Part shown: positions 43,000 through 51,324 of the stretch, piece after piece
How positions within the stretch are numbered: the first letter of the stretch is position 1
Layout: every line of letters begins with the position of its first letter
Assembly: GCA_937884755.1 (NCBI GenBank)
Contig: CAKZYJ010000501.1
Span: 1-51,366 of the forward strand
Direction: 5' to 3'
From: an uncultured Flammeovirgaceae bacterium
GTDB lineage: Bacteria; Bacteroidota; Bacteroidia; Cytophagales; Cyclobacteriaceae
DNA: 51,366 bases
Position numbers and translations under genes: made by a program
The notes under the pieces: generated by a model
What the model was told of the DNA's origin: nothing
Database searches by the model: none
The model's input: the letters and a program-made list of their open reading frames with translations, nothing else

Positions 43000-44889
43000 C
43001 TACTTACTTGGTAACTGTACGGCGGCCGGTTGGGTATCCAGTTTGCCTACTTCAATCACCGAGTTGCCGTGTAGGCGCATGGTGGCCGTTTGGAAATCTT
43101 CGGCCTCCGCCTCGTAGATATTCTCCACGTATTTCTGTGGATTACGGTCAATATAGGGAAACCAGGTACTATGAATCTGGATCATGATTTTGTGTCCCTT
43201 CTTGAAAGTATGTAGTACGTCCTGCAACGGAAATTCTACTTCGGTAATGCGGTCGGCTTCAAACGGCTCGGTGTTTTCGTAGCTGTTGCGGAAGCTGCCC
43301 CTGAATACTTCGCTGCGCACCATCATCTGGTAATCGGCCATACGGAGATGATCCTGCATGGTGGGACTGTCTTCGGCGTCGGAGGGCATTACATCAATTA
43401 GCTTAACGATCCAGTCGGCATCAGTGCCAGAGGTAGAAACTCGCAGCTTAGCCATAATTTCGCCCATTAGTGTTAGGTCTTCTTCCAATGGTTCGGTCTC
43501 GAAGGTAAGCACATCGGGCCGACGGGAGGCAAAGCGCTGGTCGTCGGTCATAAACTTGCGGGGCGTGAACGTGACTTTGATATCTTCCGTAAAGGGTACC
43601 GGATGGTTGGGATCGCTGGTATACTCAAACACCTGACTATCATCAGGGTCACCATTAATTACTAAAGCATCTGCCTGCAAGGCTTCTCCTGCTTTAAAGG
43701 TAAAGGCGTAGCGAGGTGCATCGGTTGGAGGCCAGGTATCAAATTTCTTCCATTCCTTCAATCCAGTATCGTAGAGGTAGGCATCTGGTAACTGAGGAAC
43801 AGGGCCATCTTTCAAGAAATGAGTAAAGAACGGATACTCAATTTCCTTTTGATAAAAGGTAGAGATACTATCGCCAAAGTAAATATTGCCCACTGCTTGA
43901 AAGCCGCGTTCTCGAGCCCAATCGCCGTGACTCCAGGGGCCCATTACCAGCATATTAAACGTGCCGGGATTATTTCGCTCTACCGTTTTGTAGATGTTGA
44001 GTGGGCCGTACAAATCCTCAGCATCAAACCAGCCACCTACGGTCATGATGGCGTGATCAATATTGTCTAGGTGGGGAAGAATGCTGCGCTCCTGCCAGAA
44101 GGCATCGTAGTTAGGATGCTCAATAACCTGCTGCCAGAAGAAGTTGTCGGCGTAGTACTGCTGCGAATTTTTCAGCGGCCCCAACTCCTTATGAAACTGA
44201 TAAGCATCCGTTGTACCCGGAGCTGCCATCTGAAACCAGCTAGTGTCGGTAGGCCCTTCGTGCTGCACGCCAAATACCGGAAAGGTCATCCAGTAGCTCT
44301 GTAAAAACGCTCCGTGGTGGTGAAAGTCATCGAAGAAGAAATCAGAGATGGGTGCCTGAGGCGAAGATGCTTTCAGCGCGGGGTGAGCGTCTACCGCTCC
44401 GGCAATGGTGTAAAAGCCCGGATAACTGATGCCCCACTGACCTACTTTGCCGTTAGTACGGTCGCCCAGTTCTTTCAATAGCCACTCAATGGTATCGAAG
44501 GTATCGGAGCTTTCGTCAATCTCATCTTCACTGTCGCGGTTAGGTCGCATATTGTCGTATTGGCCCTCTGAGCGGTAGCGCCCGCGTACATCTTCGTACA
44601 CAAAAATATAACCATCGCGCATCAAATAGGGAGATGGTCCCAGGCTGTTCGGATACTGATCGGCTCCGTAAGGACGCACACTGTAGGGAGTGCGTTTCAG
44701 CAGAATAGGATACTTCTGGCTCTGATCTTTGGGCAGATACACATTGGCGAATAGCTTCACTCCATCGCGCATCGGAATAGTCACTTCCCGCTTTTCGTAA
44801 TTCTCCCGCACATAAATAGAGTCGGCGTTCTGGGCGTATCCGGCTAGGGTTACCGAAAGAAGCAGTATAAAAGAAAGGTACTTCATCAT
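43000..44889 (-). CDS. CocE/NonD family alpha/beta hydrolase
   Basis: A 629-residue exported serine hydrolase of the X-Pro dipeptidyl-peptidase S15 and cocaine-esterase group. The signal peptide ends at GYAQ (residue 20). RDGVKLFANVYLPKD and YEDVRGRYRSEGQYDN are characteristic, the nucleophile is Ser155 in QWGISYPG, and VGGWFDAEDLYGPL and GPWSHGDW carry the Asp and His. The C-terminal jelly-roll (from about 430) matches the PepX_C domain. Substrates include glutaryl-7-ACA, esters and peptides; not predictable here. Single gene, with two ATG codons in a row at the start. Confidence 0.93.
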   Translation of the reverse strand: MMKYLSFILLLSVTLAGYAQNADSIYVRENYEKREVTIPMRDGVKLFANVYLPKDQSQKYPILLKRTPYSVRPYGADQYPNSLGPSPYLMRDGYIFVYEDVRGRYRSEGQYDNMRPNRDSEDEIDESSDTFDTIEWLLKELGDRTNGKVGQWGISYPGFYTIAGAVDAHPALKASSPQAPISDFFFDDFHHHGAFLQSYWMTFPVFGVQHEGPTDTSWFQMAAPGTTDAYQFHKELGPLKNSQQYYADNFFWQQVIEHPNYDAFWQERSILPHLDNIDHAIMTVGGWFDAEDLYGPLNIYKTVERNNPGTFNMLVMGPWSHGDWARERGFQAVGNIYFGDSISTFYQKEIEYPFFTHFLKDGPVPQLPDAYLYDTGLKEWKKFDTWPPTDAPRYAFTFKAGEALQADALVINGDPDDSQVFEYTSDPNHPVPFTEDIKVTFTPRKFMTDDQRFASRRPDVLTFETEPLEEDLTLMGEIMAKLRVSTSGTDADWIVKLIDVMPSDAEDSPTMQDHLRMADYQMMVRSEVFRGSFRNSYENTEPFEADRITEVEFPLQDVLHTFKKGHKIMIQIHSTWFPYIDRNPQKYVENIYEAEAEDFQTATMRLHGNSVIEVGKLDTQPAAVQLPSK

Positions 44890-45003
44890 AGGTTAGGTAT
44901 TTTTGGAAAGATACGAGCTTTGTGGTAAAGAATGAAAAGTAGTAAAAACCATTATACAATGCTTAAATAATCAGTAGACGAGCTCGCGAAAAGAACTATA
45001 TTA

Positions 45004-45032
45004 TTGAAAATCAGCAATTCTCGTTAGATTTG
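45004..45032 (+). promoter_or_regulatory. Bacteroidota promoter of the DUF5343-HEPN unit
   Basis: TTG at 45004-45006 and TAGATTTG at 45025-45032 fit the -33/-7 consensus TTG-N(17-23)-TAnnTTTG with an 18-nt spacer. It is the best promoter match in the window and lies 54 nt before the ATG at 45087. Confidence 0.65.
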
Positions 45033-45086
45033 AATGGGTAGAAAAAGTGAAATAAGTTATCACAATCAATATTCAAAAAGAGAAGT

Positions 45087-45526
45087 ATGTCATTAATAGA
45101 AAGCTATCTTATTACAACAAAAAACTTAAATCCAGTTATTGATGCGGTCGTTAATGCTCAAGCTCCAGATAAATTTACAATAGCATTTTTAGAGCAGCTT
45201 GGATTCAAAAGTACGAACGATAGGCTTTATCTTAAACTATTTTTCAAGGAAAAAAGACAGGAAATGTACTTGAATGGATGGCTAAAACTTTTAAGGAACT
45301 AAGCAATATTGCAGACTTCTCGAGCACTGGATTATCCAAAATTGAACCCAATGAATATCAAACAGAAGAAGAGCCAGAATATGAAGATCCTAAAAAACTT
45401 GGTGAGATAATTAACAAACAAATAACAACTGAGATGCACTATAATATTCAGATTCATCTTCCAGAAACTAAAGATATAGCAGTTTTTGACGCAATATTTA
45501 AGTCACTCAAAGAACACCTGTTATGA
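45087..45526 (+). pseudogene. DUF5343 gene with internal deletion and frameshift
   Basis: Two frames carry the two ends of one family. Frame one (45087-45302) gives YLITTKNLNPVIDAVVNAQA, then FTIAFLEQLGFKSTNDRLY, the DUF5343 N terminus, and then diverges. The second frame (ATG 45278) gives, read back to its upstream stop, TIFQGKKTGNVLEWMAKTFK and later HYNIQIHLPETKDIAVFDAI, the family's C-terminal half. In intact homologues, as I recall them, about 70 residues separate NDRLY from the QGKK segment; they are missing, and CTTAAA lies at the joint. The frame shift leaves no full product. The C-terminal fragment of 82 residues could still be made and overlaps the HEPN gene start by ATGA. Confidence 0.7.
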
Positions 45527-46107
45527 ATTCGGATCCGCTATATTCTTTCGTTTTTAAAGGCATTCTTACCAAACAGGCATTAGAGAATACACTGGCAAAA
45601 GAAAAGAAGACTTTCACTACCGTCGATGAAGAGGAAATTAACAGATTGTTATGCATAGATGAGTTACCTGAAAAATATGTCACTAACTCGAAGAAAATGT
45701 CTTACGTCTATACAGCAATATGTGCTTTTGAAAATAGTATTAGAGAATTCATCTCCCAGAAATTGATAGAGGAGAAGGGTGTAAACTGGTGGGAAGAGTG
45801 CGTACCGAAAAGAGTAAGAGATAAAGCTGAATCGAGAAAAGAAGAGGAAGACAAAATTCGATGGCACACGCAACGCGGCGACAATTTTATCAATTATACC
45901 GAATTTGGTGATTTAATTTCAATAATGCGAGGTGATAATTGGGCGTATTTTGAACCACATATAGTATCACTGGAATGGGCACAACAAATAATTAAGTCAC
46001 TCGAGCGGTCGCGAAATGTAATAATGCATAGTGGCGACTTGTCAGAGCAAGACTTGGCTCGAATTGGAACCCTTATTCGGGATTGGATTAGACAAGTTGG
46101 AATATAA
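45523..46107 (+). CDS. Swt1-type HEPN domain protein (putative RNase)
   Basis: A 194-residue soluble protein. Residues about 58-190 form a Swt1-type HEPN domain: YTAICAFENSIREFISQKL, WWEECVPKRVRDKAESRKEE, YTEFGDLISIM and IKSLERSRNVIMHSGDLSEQ. The HEPN catalytic motif R-x4-H is present as R164-N-V-I-M-H169, with the polar residue after Arg that is typical of active RNases. The ATG overlaps the stop of the DUF5343 remnant (ATGA), so translation was coupled. HEPN proteins serve in toxin-antitoxin, abortive infection and RNA-processing systems. Its catalytic residues remain although its partner is broken. Confidence 0.82.
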   Translation: MNSDPLYSFVFKGILTKQALENTLAKEKKTFTTVDEEEINRLLCIDELPEKYVTNSKKMSYVYTAICAFENSIREFISQKLIEEKGVNWWEECVPKRVRDKAESRKEEEDKIRWHTQRGDNFINYTEFGDLISIMRGDNWAYFEPHIVSLEWAQQIIKSLERSRNVIMHSGDLSEQDLARIGTLIRDWIRQVGI

Positions 46108-46208
46108 GTGAATACATAGAAAACTCTACTTGCGACCTAGATTATTAAGCCTGGTCGCATGTATGATTAACTGATTATCTAACAATACGTATCCTTATTA
46201 AAAAAGCC

Positions 46209-46463
46209 ATGAATACGAAATTGACTTTGACGATAGAGAAAGAAGTTATAAAAACGGCTAAAGAATACGCTAAAGAAAAAGGTGAGAGTCTTTCTGATTT
46301 GGTAGAAAATTATTTTAAGCTAATCACCAAAGACCGGAGAGAAGTTCATCCAGAAGAATTATCATCTCGAGTCCAAAGACTACGAGGTATTATAAAGGTT
46401 GACAACGATTTTGACTACAAAGAGGTATTAACCGAAGAGTTATTCAAAAAACATGGTAGCTAA
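46209..46463 (+). CDS. DUF6364 family antitoxin
   Basis: An 84-residue protein. MNTKLTLTIEKEVIKTAKEY with AKEKGESLSDLVENYFKLI is the ribbon-helix-helix-like DUF6364 domain: a beta strand followed by two helices, for DNA binding and dimerisation. The acidic C-terminal tail (RGIIKVDNDFDYKEVLTEEL) would wrap and block the partner toxin. It overlaps the PIN gene by 11 nt, the typical antitoxin-first layout of a VapBC-like type II module that represses its own promoter. Confidence 0.88.
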   Translation: MNTKLTLTIEKEVIKTAKEYAKEKGESLSDLVENYFKLITKDRREVHPEELSSRVQRLRGIIKVDNDFDYKEVLTEELFKKHGS

Positions 46464-46881
46464 AGTCTTTGTTGATGCCGATGTTGTCATCGATTTTTTT
46501 ACTGATAGAGCGCCTTTTGCCAATTCTGCCAGCGAAATCTTCGATTTAAATGAGCAAGGTAAACTTACACTCTATGTTTCAGCAGTAAGTATCAACAATA
46601 TCTACTACATCGTCAGAAAATACTTGGATCATAAACAAGCAGTTCAAATAGTAGAGGAACTTACCGAGATGGTTCAAATTGTAGGAACAACGAAGAGAGA
46701 AATAATTCAAGCATTAAAAAATGACTTTAAAGACTTCGAAGATTCAATACAGTATTCTACTGCTTTGACGATCAATGGCACTGAGGCTATAATCACCCGA
46801 AATATTAAAGATTACGAAAAATCAGAAATTGCCGTTCTTACCCCCGAAAATTACCTGAAGCTAAAGGAGAGTCAAGACTAA
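46453..46881 (+). CDS. PIN domain toxin (VapC-like RNase)
   Basis: A 142-residue PIN domain protein. KVFVDADVVIDFFTDRAPF holds the first acid (Asp8), KDFEDSIQYSTAL the third (Asp94/Asp97) and IITRNIKDYEKS the fourth (Asp120). Where many VapC toxins have Glu in the second motif, this has Asn49 (VSINNIYYIVRKY), which I believe is usual in this Bacteroidota subgroup. Such toxins cut tRNA or rRNA when the antitoxin is lost. The gene overlaps the antitoxin gene by 11 nt. Complete, not truncated. Confidence 0.88.
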   Translation: MVAKVFVDADVVIDFFTDRAPFANSASEIFDLNEQGKLTLYVSAVSINNIYYIVRKYLDHKQAVQIVEELTEMVQIVGTTKREIIQALKNDFKDFEDSIQYSTALTINGTEAIITRNIKDYEKSEIAVLTPENYLKLKESQD

Positions 46882-46931
46882 CATTCCTTTTGTTCAAGGT
46901 AGTATTTTCCAAGATCATCACAGTTTGAATA

Positions 46932-47510
46932 ATGGAAAACATTCTTTTTGACTTCCTTGCCAAGTATATTTCTCTGTCAGAAGAAGAGAAGAAGGCATTG
47001 GTGTCGCTGGATATATTTCGGGCATTTAAGAAAGGAACGGTTTTGCTGGAAGAGGGACAACGCTCTAACGATGGTTATTTTGTGTTAAAAGGATGCCTAC
47101 GGACATTTTACATAGTAGACGGCAACGAGAAAACTACCGCTTTTTACACGGAAATGGAAGGCCTCACTCCTCACTGTGTTCTTAGTAAGCAGCCTTCTGA
47201 GTACTATATCGCTTGTGTAGAAGACTCCATTTTGACGGTTTCTGACCCTAGCATGGAAGAAACAATATTTGAGGAATTTCCCCGCTTTGAAACCCTATGT
47301 CGTATTCTATCCGAAGAGCTTCTGGCAAAATCGCAACTTTCTCTCGATCAGTTTAAAACCTTCTCTCCTGAAGAACGCTACTTAGATTTAGTAGAAAAAA
47401 GACCTGATTTGCTGCAACGGGTACCTCAGCATCAGTTAGCCAGCTTTATTGGCATCACTCCCCAATCGCTAAGTCGGTTGCGCGCCCGAATAGTGGATAA
47501 AAAACAGTAA
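46932..47510 (+). CDS. Crp/Fnr family transcriptional regulator
   Basis: A 192-residue regulator. A cyclic-nucleotide-binding-fold N-terminal domain (FRAFKKGTVLLEEGQRSNDG; YFVLKGCLRTFYIVDGNEKT) is followed by the dimerisation helix and a winged helix with QHQLASFIGITPQSLSRLRA. The residues that bind cAMP phosphate are not kept, as in most Bacteroidota members. It is followed 76 nt later by a small outer-membrane protein gene on the same strand, a frequent pair, and may control it. It lies 50 nt downstream of the PIN toxin gene. Confidence 0.9.
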   Translation: MENILFDFLAKYISLSEEEKKALVSLDIFRAFKKGTVLLEEGQRSNDGYFVLKGCLRTFYIVDGNEKTTAFYTEMEGLTPHCVLSKQPSEYYIACVEDSILTVSDPSMEETIFEEFPRFETLCRILSEELLAKSQLSLDQFKTFSPEERYLDLVEKRPDLLQRVPQHQLASFIGITPQSLSRLRARIVDKKQ

Positions 47511-47586
47511 GTGGCTCTCATTAATTACCTTAAGTGAACGTTTTTTGGGGCACTGCTCAACAATCTTTGCATAAAACAAAAATATT

Positions 47587-48207
47587 ATGCGAAGAAAATT
47601 CACTCAACTTAGCCTGCTTTTGGCATTAGCTAGTTCATTACCCCTTAAAGCTCAGTACGCCCCACAAGACACTACGTACCGCAAGTACTTTATCGGAAGC
47701 ACTTTTTTTCTGTTGGGTAATTTCAGCGAATCCAATAACCCTGAATTTGTGCAGCTTAATCTGGGCTATCGCCTCACAGGCAAAGATGTGGTATCCTTGG
47801 AACTTAAAACCTGGAAATACGCCTGGCCATTGGGAATTCCACTCTACGACAGTTCTTTTGAAACTCCCGAAGAAGAGTTTCCGGGCTATGTGCGGGAATA
47901 CGGGTTTGCCCTGGTCTACCAACGCTTTTGGTGGAAAGGTTTATATACGGGAGTCCATGTGATGAATGCCTGGCAGTCTTTTGTAGATGAAAACGGGCAG
48001 AAGATTGACAATGGTTTTCAGATTTTCAATACCTACCGACTGGGGTATCATATCAAGCTTTTTAACGATCGGTGGTTTATAGAACCTTCTATCGCGATCA
48101 CGCATCGCCCTTACCATACCGAGATGCCCGGATCATTTAAACAACTGGACGACAAATGGTCTAAATTTAACACCGAACCAGGACTTCATTTTGGCTTCAA
48201 ATTTTGA
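47587..48207 (+). CDS. Small outer-membrane protein
   Basis: A 206-residue protein with a signal peptide (MRRKFTQLSLLLALASSLPL then KAQ). The mature part is rich in aromatic, alternating strands (KYFIGSTFFLLGNFSESN; EFVQLNLGYRLTGKDVVSLE; YGFALVYQRFWWKGLYTGVH) and ends with Phe (LHFGFKF), as in eight-stranded outer-membrane barrels. I do not recognise a named family. AATCTTTG at 47562-47569 is a one-mismatch -7 box, 17 nt upstream of the ATG. Likely under the upstream Crp/Fnr regulator. Confidence 0.7.
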   Translation: MRRKFTQLSLLLALASSLPLKAQYAPQDTTYRKYFIGSTFFLLGNFSESNNPEFVQLNLGYRLTGKDVVSLELKTWKYAWPLGIPLYDSSFETPEEEFPGYVREYGFALVYQRFWWKGLYTGVHVMNAWQSFVDENGQKIDNGFQIFNTYRLGYHIKLFNDRWFIEPSIAITHRPYHTEMPGSFKQLDDKWSKFNTEPGLHFGFKF

Positions 48208-48250
48208 TTGATCAAAACTTAGAAGCTGACGTTACGCACCCGCTCTTCAA

Positions 48251-48327
48251 GTGAGAAGTTTTGCCGGATTAATTCCGGCATCTCACGCTTAAAGTGCCAC
48301 CGTTGAGACCCCGGAACAGGTCCGGGG
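48251..48327. repeat. Pair of inverted REP-like hairpins
   Basis: Unit 1: TGCCGGA (48262-48268) pairs with TCCGGCA (48274-48280), with an outer GTGAGA/TCTCAC (48251-48256 and 48281-48286). Unit 2: CCCCGGA (48309-48315) pairs with TCCGGGG (48321-48327), preceded by TTGAGA. Unit 1 ends in ATCTCA and unit 2 begins with TGAGA, so the two face each other like a BIME. It follows the outer-membrane protein gene and may also stop transcription. Confidence 0.65.
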
Positions 48328-48442
48328 ATACAAATACGTAACAACAGTTTAACAGGAAATAGTCTTCATAATAACCCAGTATTAGTCAGGTAGCAGCAAT
48401 ATCGCTACTGTTAATTAGTTATATCCCATAAAAAGGTAGAAA

Positions 48443-49054
48443 ATGGGATTAGAAGCATATCTATTTCAGCTAGATCTTGGTAAGCCTGTTGAAGTGGATT
48501 TTTTAGATGAAATCATTTGTCATAGTGGATTCGAGAGAACTAATAAACCGTCGACAGATAAAGAAGAATATCGGAGTTATTTCTATGAACTAGACACTAA
48601 ACTCGGTGTCACAGAAGCCCATATGTTAGTAAGTCCTCGTAAGAGTAAAGCAAATTCAATAAATGTGCGATTTTCAGTCATGAGTCCGCCAACGGTGATT
48701 TCACAAACTTTCTCTATTTTTCGAGAATTGTCTGCTAGAATAGAATTTGATTTGATAGATACAGAAATTATCAATCACTTGTACAACGTTCTTAGAAGTG
48801 AAAATAAAGTAGATGATCAGTATCAGGGCTTGTCAAAAGCTGCGCAAAAACAAATTGAGGAAAGGGCAAAAATTGAAATTGACGAAGACCTTTTCAAGAA
48901 GAATGAACTTAAGGTTATGAAGAGAGAGCTTGTGATGGAAAATAGCCCTGAAAAGGAAGCGATACGTAACGATGAAACAATATTTAGAATAGAAAAGCAA
49001 GGATTAGTAAATAAGTACTTTGGGTGGGTATTAAAAACCTTGAATAAAAAGTAA
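48443..49054 (+). CDS. Unknown 203-aa protein
   Basis: I do not recognise this protein. It is soluble, with no signal peptide or membrane helix. The first 125 residues look like an alpha/beta domain (LEAYLFQLDLGKPVEVDFLD; HMLVSPRKSKANSINVRFSV; QTFSIFRELSARIEFDLID); the last 75 are highly charged and helical (KAAQKQIEERAKIEIDEDLF). The gene is visibly A+T-rich compared with the S9 peptidase it converges on, and follows a REP-like repeat pair. The style resembles small proteins of toxin-immunity or defence loci, but that is a guess. Confidence 0.55.
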   Translation: MGLEAYLFQLDLGKPVEVDFLDEIICHSGFERTNKPSTDKEEYRSYFYELDTKLGVTEAHMLVSPRKSKANSINVRFSVMSPPTVISQTFSIFRELSARIEFDLIDTEIINHLYNVLRSENKVDDQYQGLSKAAQKQIEERAKIEIDEDLFKKNELKVMKRELVMENSPEKEAIRNDETIFRIEKQGLVNKYFGWVLKTLNKK

Positions 49055-49105
49055 TGATGTATCAGATTTACAGTAGCATTCATCATATAAAGCATATGAT
49101 TGAGT

Positions 49106-51145
49106 TTAATCCCGATACTTATCAAACCAGGCCAAAATATGGTCAACTTTCGTGATTAACTGGCTGGGGCGGTTCACGATCAGATGATAGGCTCCGGGAA
49201 TTTCTACCAGGGCGGTTTCCTTCTGCCGAATTTTTAGGGCGTGGTAGAGTTGCTTGGCTTCGGATAGGGGCGTACGCAGGTCGGCGGTACCCACCATTAC
49301 CAGCGTAGGAGTTTCAATATTGCCGACCAGCGATACCGGAGAGAACTTCATGTACGTTTCAATATTCTCCCAGGGCTGACCGGGATAGCGGGAATTGGCG
49401 TAGCCGTAGTAGTTATCTGCCGTCAGGGTTTTACTGATCCAATTCATCACTGGCTTCACCACCGCAGCCGCCCGGAAGCGATTGTTTTTGCCGATTATCC
49501 AAGCGGTCATAATGCCTCCAGCACTACCGCCAGTGACAAATAAACTGTCTTCGGCAATGAAACCCTGCTCAATCATCGCATCCACTCCGTCCATCACGTC
49601 CTGATAATCATCTCCGGGATAGTTATGGTACAGCAGATTGCCGAATTCTTCACCGTAGCTGGTGCTTCCGCGAGGGTTGGGGTAGAAGACTACGTAGCCA
49701 TCGGCTGCCATCAACTGCAACTCGGGGGAGAAGCGGTCGCCGTAGTTGGAGATTGGGCCGCCGTGGTTTTCTACCAACAATGGATATTTCTTATTTGGAT
49801 CAAAAGTCGGTGGCTTCACCATCCAGCCCTGCACATCCCGATCATCCACACTAGACTTGTACCAGATTTCTTCTACTTCGCCCAACTGCCGATAATCCAG
49901 CAAATCCTGGTTGAGGTGGGTAATTTGCTTGTCTTCTTTTACTCGAGTCACCATTGCCAACTCAGAAGGGTGGTAAGGAGTGGTGTGGGTAAATACAATA
50001 GTACCATTGTTGGAAATACTGTACGAACCTCCGCCGTAGGGGCGACCGATAGCTGTACCTCCTAAGTTACCAGTTACTACTTCAGATTTACCGTTTAGCG
50101 TAGCGTAGCCAATCTTGGTATTTCCCTTATCATCGTACTGAAAGTAAAAGCCTTTGCCATCCGCCGCCCACACCGGACTGCTAACACTACGATCCAGCTT
50201 TAGCGGAATCTGCTTTTTATTAGAGCCATCAGCATTCATAATGTACACGTTGCTTACTTGATAGGTCTGCACTTTATCATCAAAGCCAATGTACAAAATC
50301 TGCTTGCCATCAGGAGAAATAGCGGGTTCTCTATCCGGACCATTTCTATCGGTTAGGGTGGTCACCTGTCCATCGGCAATGCTGACGCGGTATATCTCAG
50401 AATTGCGAAAATCATATTCCCAGTTATCGTTACGATTGGAAGAAAAAATCAAGGCTTGCCCATCTTTTGTCCAGACTGGGCGGGAGCGATGCTGGAATTC
50501 TCCCTGAGTAACCTGCCGAGCCGTGCCTCCGTCGGCGGGTAGTACAAAGTACTGACGGTAGCCCGGTTCAATGTAGCCTGAACCATCGGATTCATGCTTT
50601 AGGCGGGTGGTCACTCTTGGGTGCGCCGCCCATTCGGCTCCCTTGGGTTTGGGTGGCGGGCTTACCAGTGTAGGAGCTTTTTCGGGTACCAGCATAGAAA
50701 AAGCTAGCTGTCGTCCGTCGGGTGACCAACTGAGACCGGAGGGAGAACGCTCTGTCTGGGTAAGGCGGGCAATTTTATCGTTTTCCACCCAATAAACGTA
50801 AATCTCTGACCCGTGATCTTCAGATGAGCTAACAAACGCAATCCGGCCACCGTCGGGCGACCAGCGAGGACTGGACTCGTTCACCTCCCGACTGGTGAGT
50901 TTGTAATGTGATTGACCGTCAACACTCATGAGCCAGAGGTTAGAAGTCTTACGGTCTTTCATAATATCCATCCCTCGTCGTTCGTAGACGATCATACTGC
51001 CATCGGGCGAAATCTGGGGGGAAGTAACCCACTCTAGCTCAAACACATCCATTCGGGAAAAAGCTGGTTTGGTCGTTTGAGCTAGAGTAAGATGAAAAAG
51101 AGAGAGTGTAATAGCGCAGGTTAGTAGTAGAATGTTTTTAATCAT
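49106..51145 (-). CDS. S9 family (prolyl oligopeptidase-type) exported peptidase
   Basis: A 679-residue serine peptidase. I start at the ATG at 51145 rather than the TTG two codons earlier; this gives a signal peptide (MIKNILLLTCAITLSLFHLT). The N-terminal two-thirds is a beta-propeller with PD40-type repeats (SPDGSMIVYERRG, SPDGGRIAFVSSSEDHGSE, SPDGRQLAFSM, SPDGKQILYIGF). The C-terminal hydrolase has Ser541 (TGGSAGG), Asp622 (GTADLRTP) and His654 (PGAYHLI). It probably cleaves short peptides in the periplasm. It converges on the unknown 203-aa gene. Confidence 0.93.
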   Translation of the reverse strand: MIKNILLLTCAITLSLFHLTLAQTTKPAFSRMDVFELEWVTSPQISPDGSMIVYERRGMDIMKDRKTSNLWLMSVDGQSHYKLTSREVNESSPRWSPDGGRIAFVSSSEDHGSEIYVYWVENDKIARLTQTERSPSGLSWSPDGRQLAFSMLVPEKAPTLVSPPPKPKGAEWAAHPRVTTRLKHESDGSGYIEPGYRQYFVLPADGGTARQVTQGEFQHRSRPVWTKDGQALIFSSNRNDNWEYDFRNSEIYRVSIADGQVTTLTDRNGPDREPAISPDGKQILYIGFDDKVQTYQVSNVYIMNADGSNKKQIPLKLDRSVSSPVWAADGKGFYFQYDDKGNTKIGYATLNGKSEVVTGNLGGTAIGRPYGGGSYSISNNGTIVFTHTTPYHPSELAMVTRVKEDKQITHLNQDLLDYRQLGEVEEIWYKSSVDDRDVQGWMVKPPTFDPNKKYPLLVENHGGPISNYGDRFSPELQLMAADGYVVFYPNPRGSTSYGEEFGNLLYHNYPGDDYQDVMDGVDAMIEQGFIAEDSLFVTGGSAGGIMTAWIIGKNNRFRAAAVVKPVMNWISKTLTADNYYGYANSRYPGQPWENIETYMKFSPVSLVGNIETPTLVMVGTADLRTPLSEAKQLYHALKIRQKETALVEIPGAYHLIVNRPSQLITKVDHILAWFDKYRD

Positions 51146-51247
51146 TGCCAACGTGTTTTAGAACGTAAAGTAACAATCTTTTTTAGCATCCTCTACTTCA
51201 ATGTTAGAAGTGAAAATATTTATCTCAAGGAGGGGTGCGTTGGCTTG

Positions 51248-51324
51248 AAAGTTCAGCGAGGTGCGCGTAGGATTTGTGCGAGGAAGCTTGGGAAGCCCCG
51301 CTTTGAACTTTTCGCCCGAAGTTC
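51248..51324. repeat. GC-rich intergenic hairpin near the right edge
   Basis: AAAGTTCA (51248-51255) pairs with TGAACTTT (51304-51311) around a GC-rich loop containing GCGAGG and CCCCGC, which can extend the stem with a bulge. GAACTT/AAGTTC (51305-51310 and 51319-51324) is an overlapping alternative. It lies 100 nt upstream of the S9 peptidase start. No gene was found in the last 215 nt. Confidence 0.45.
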
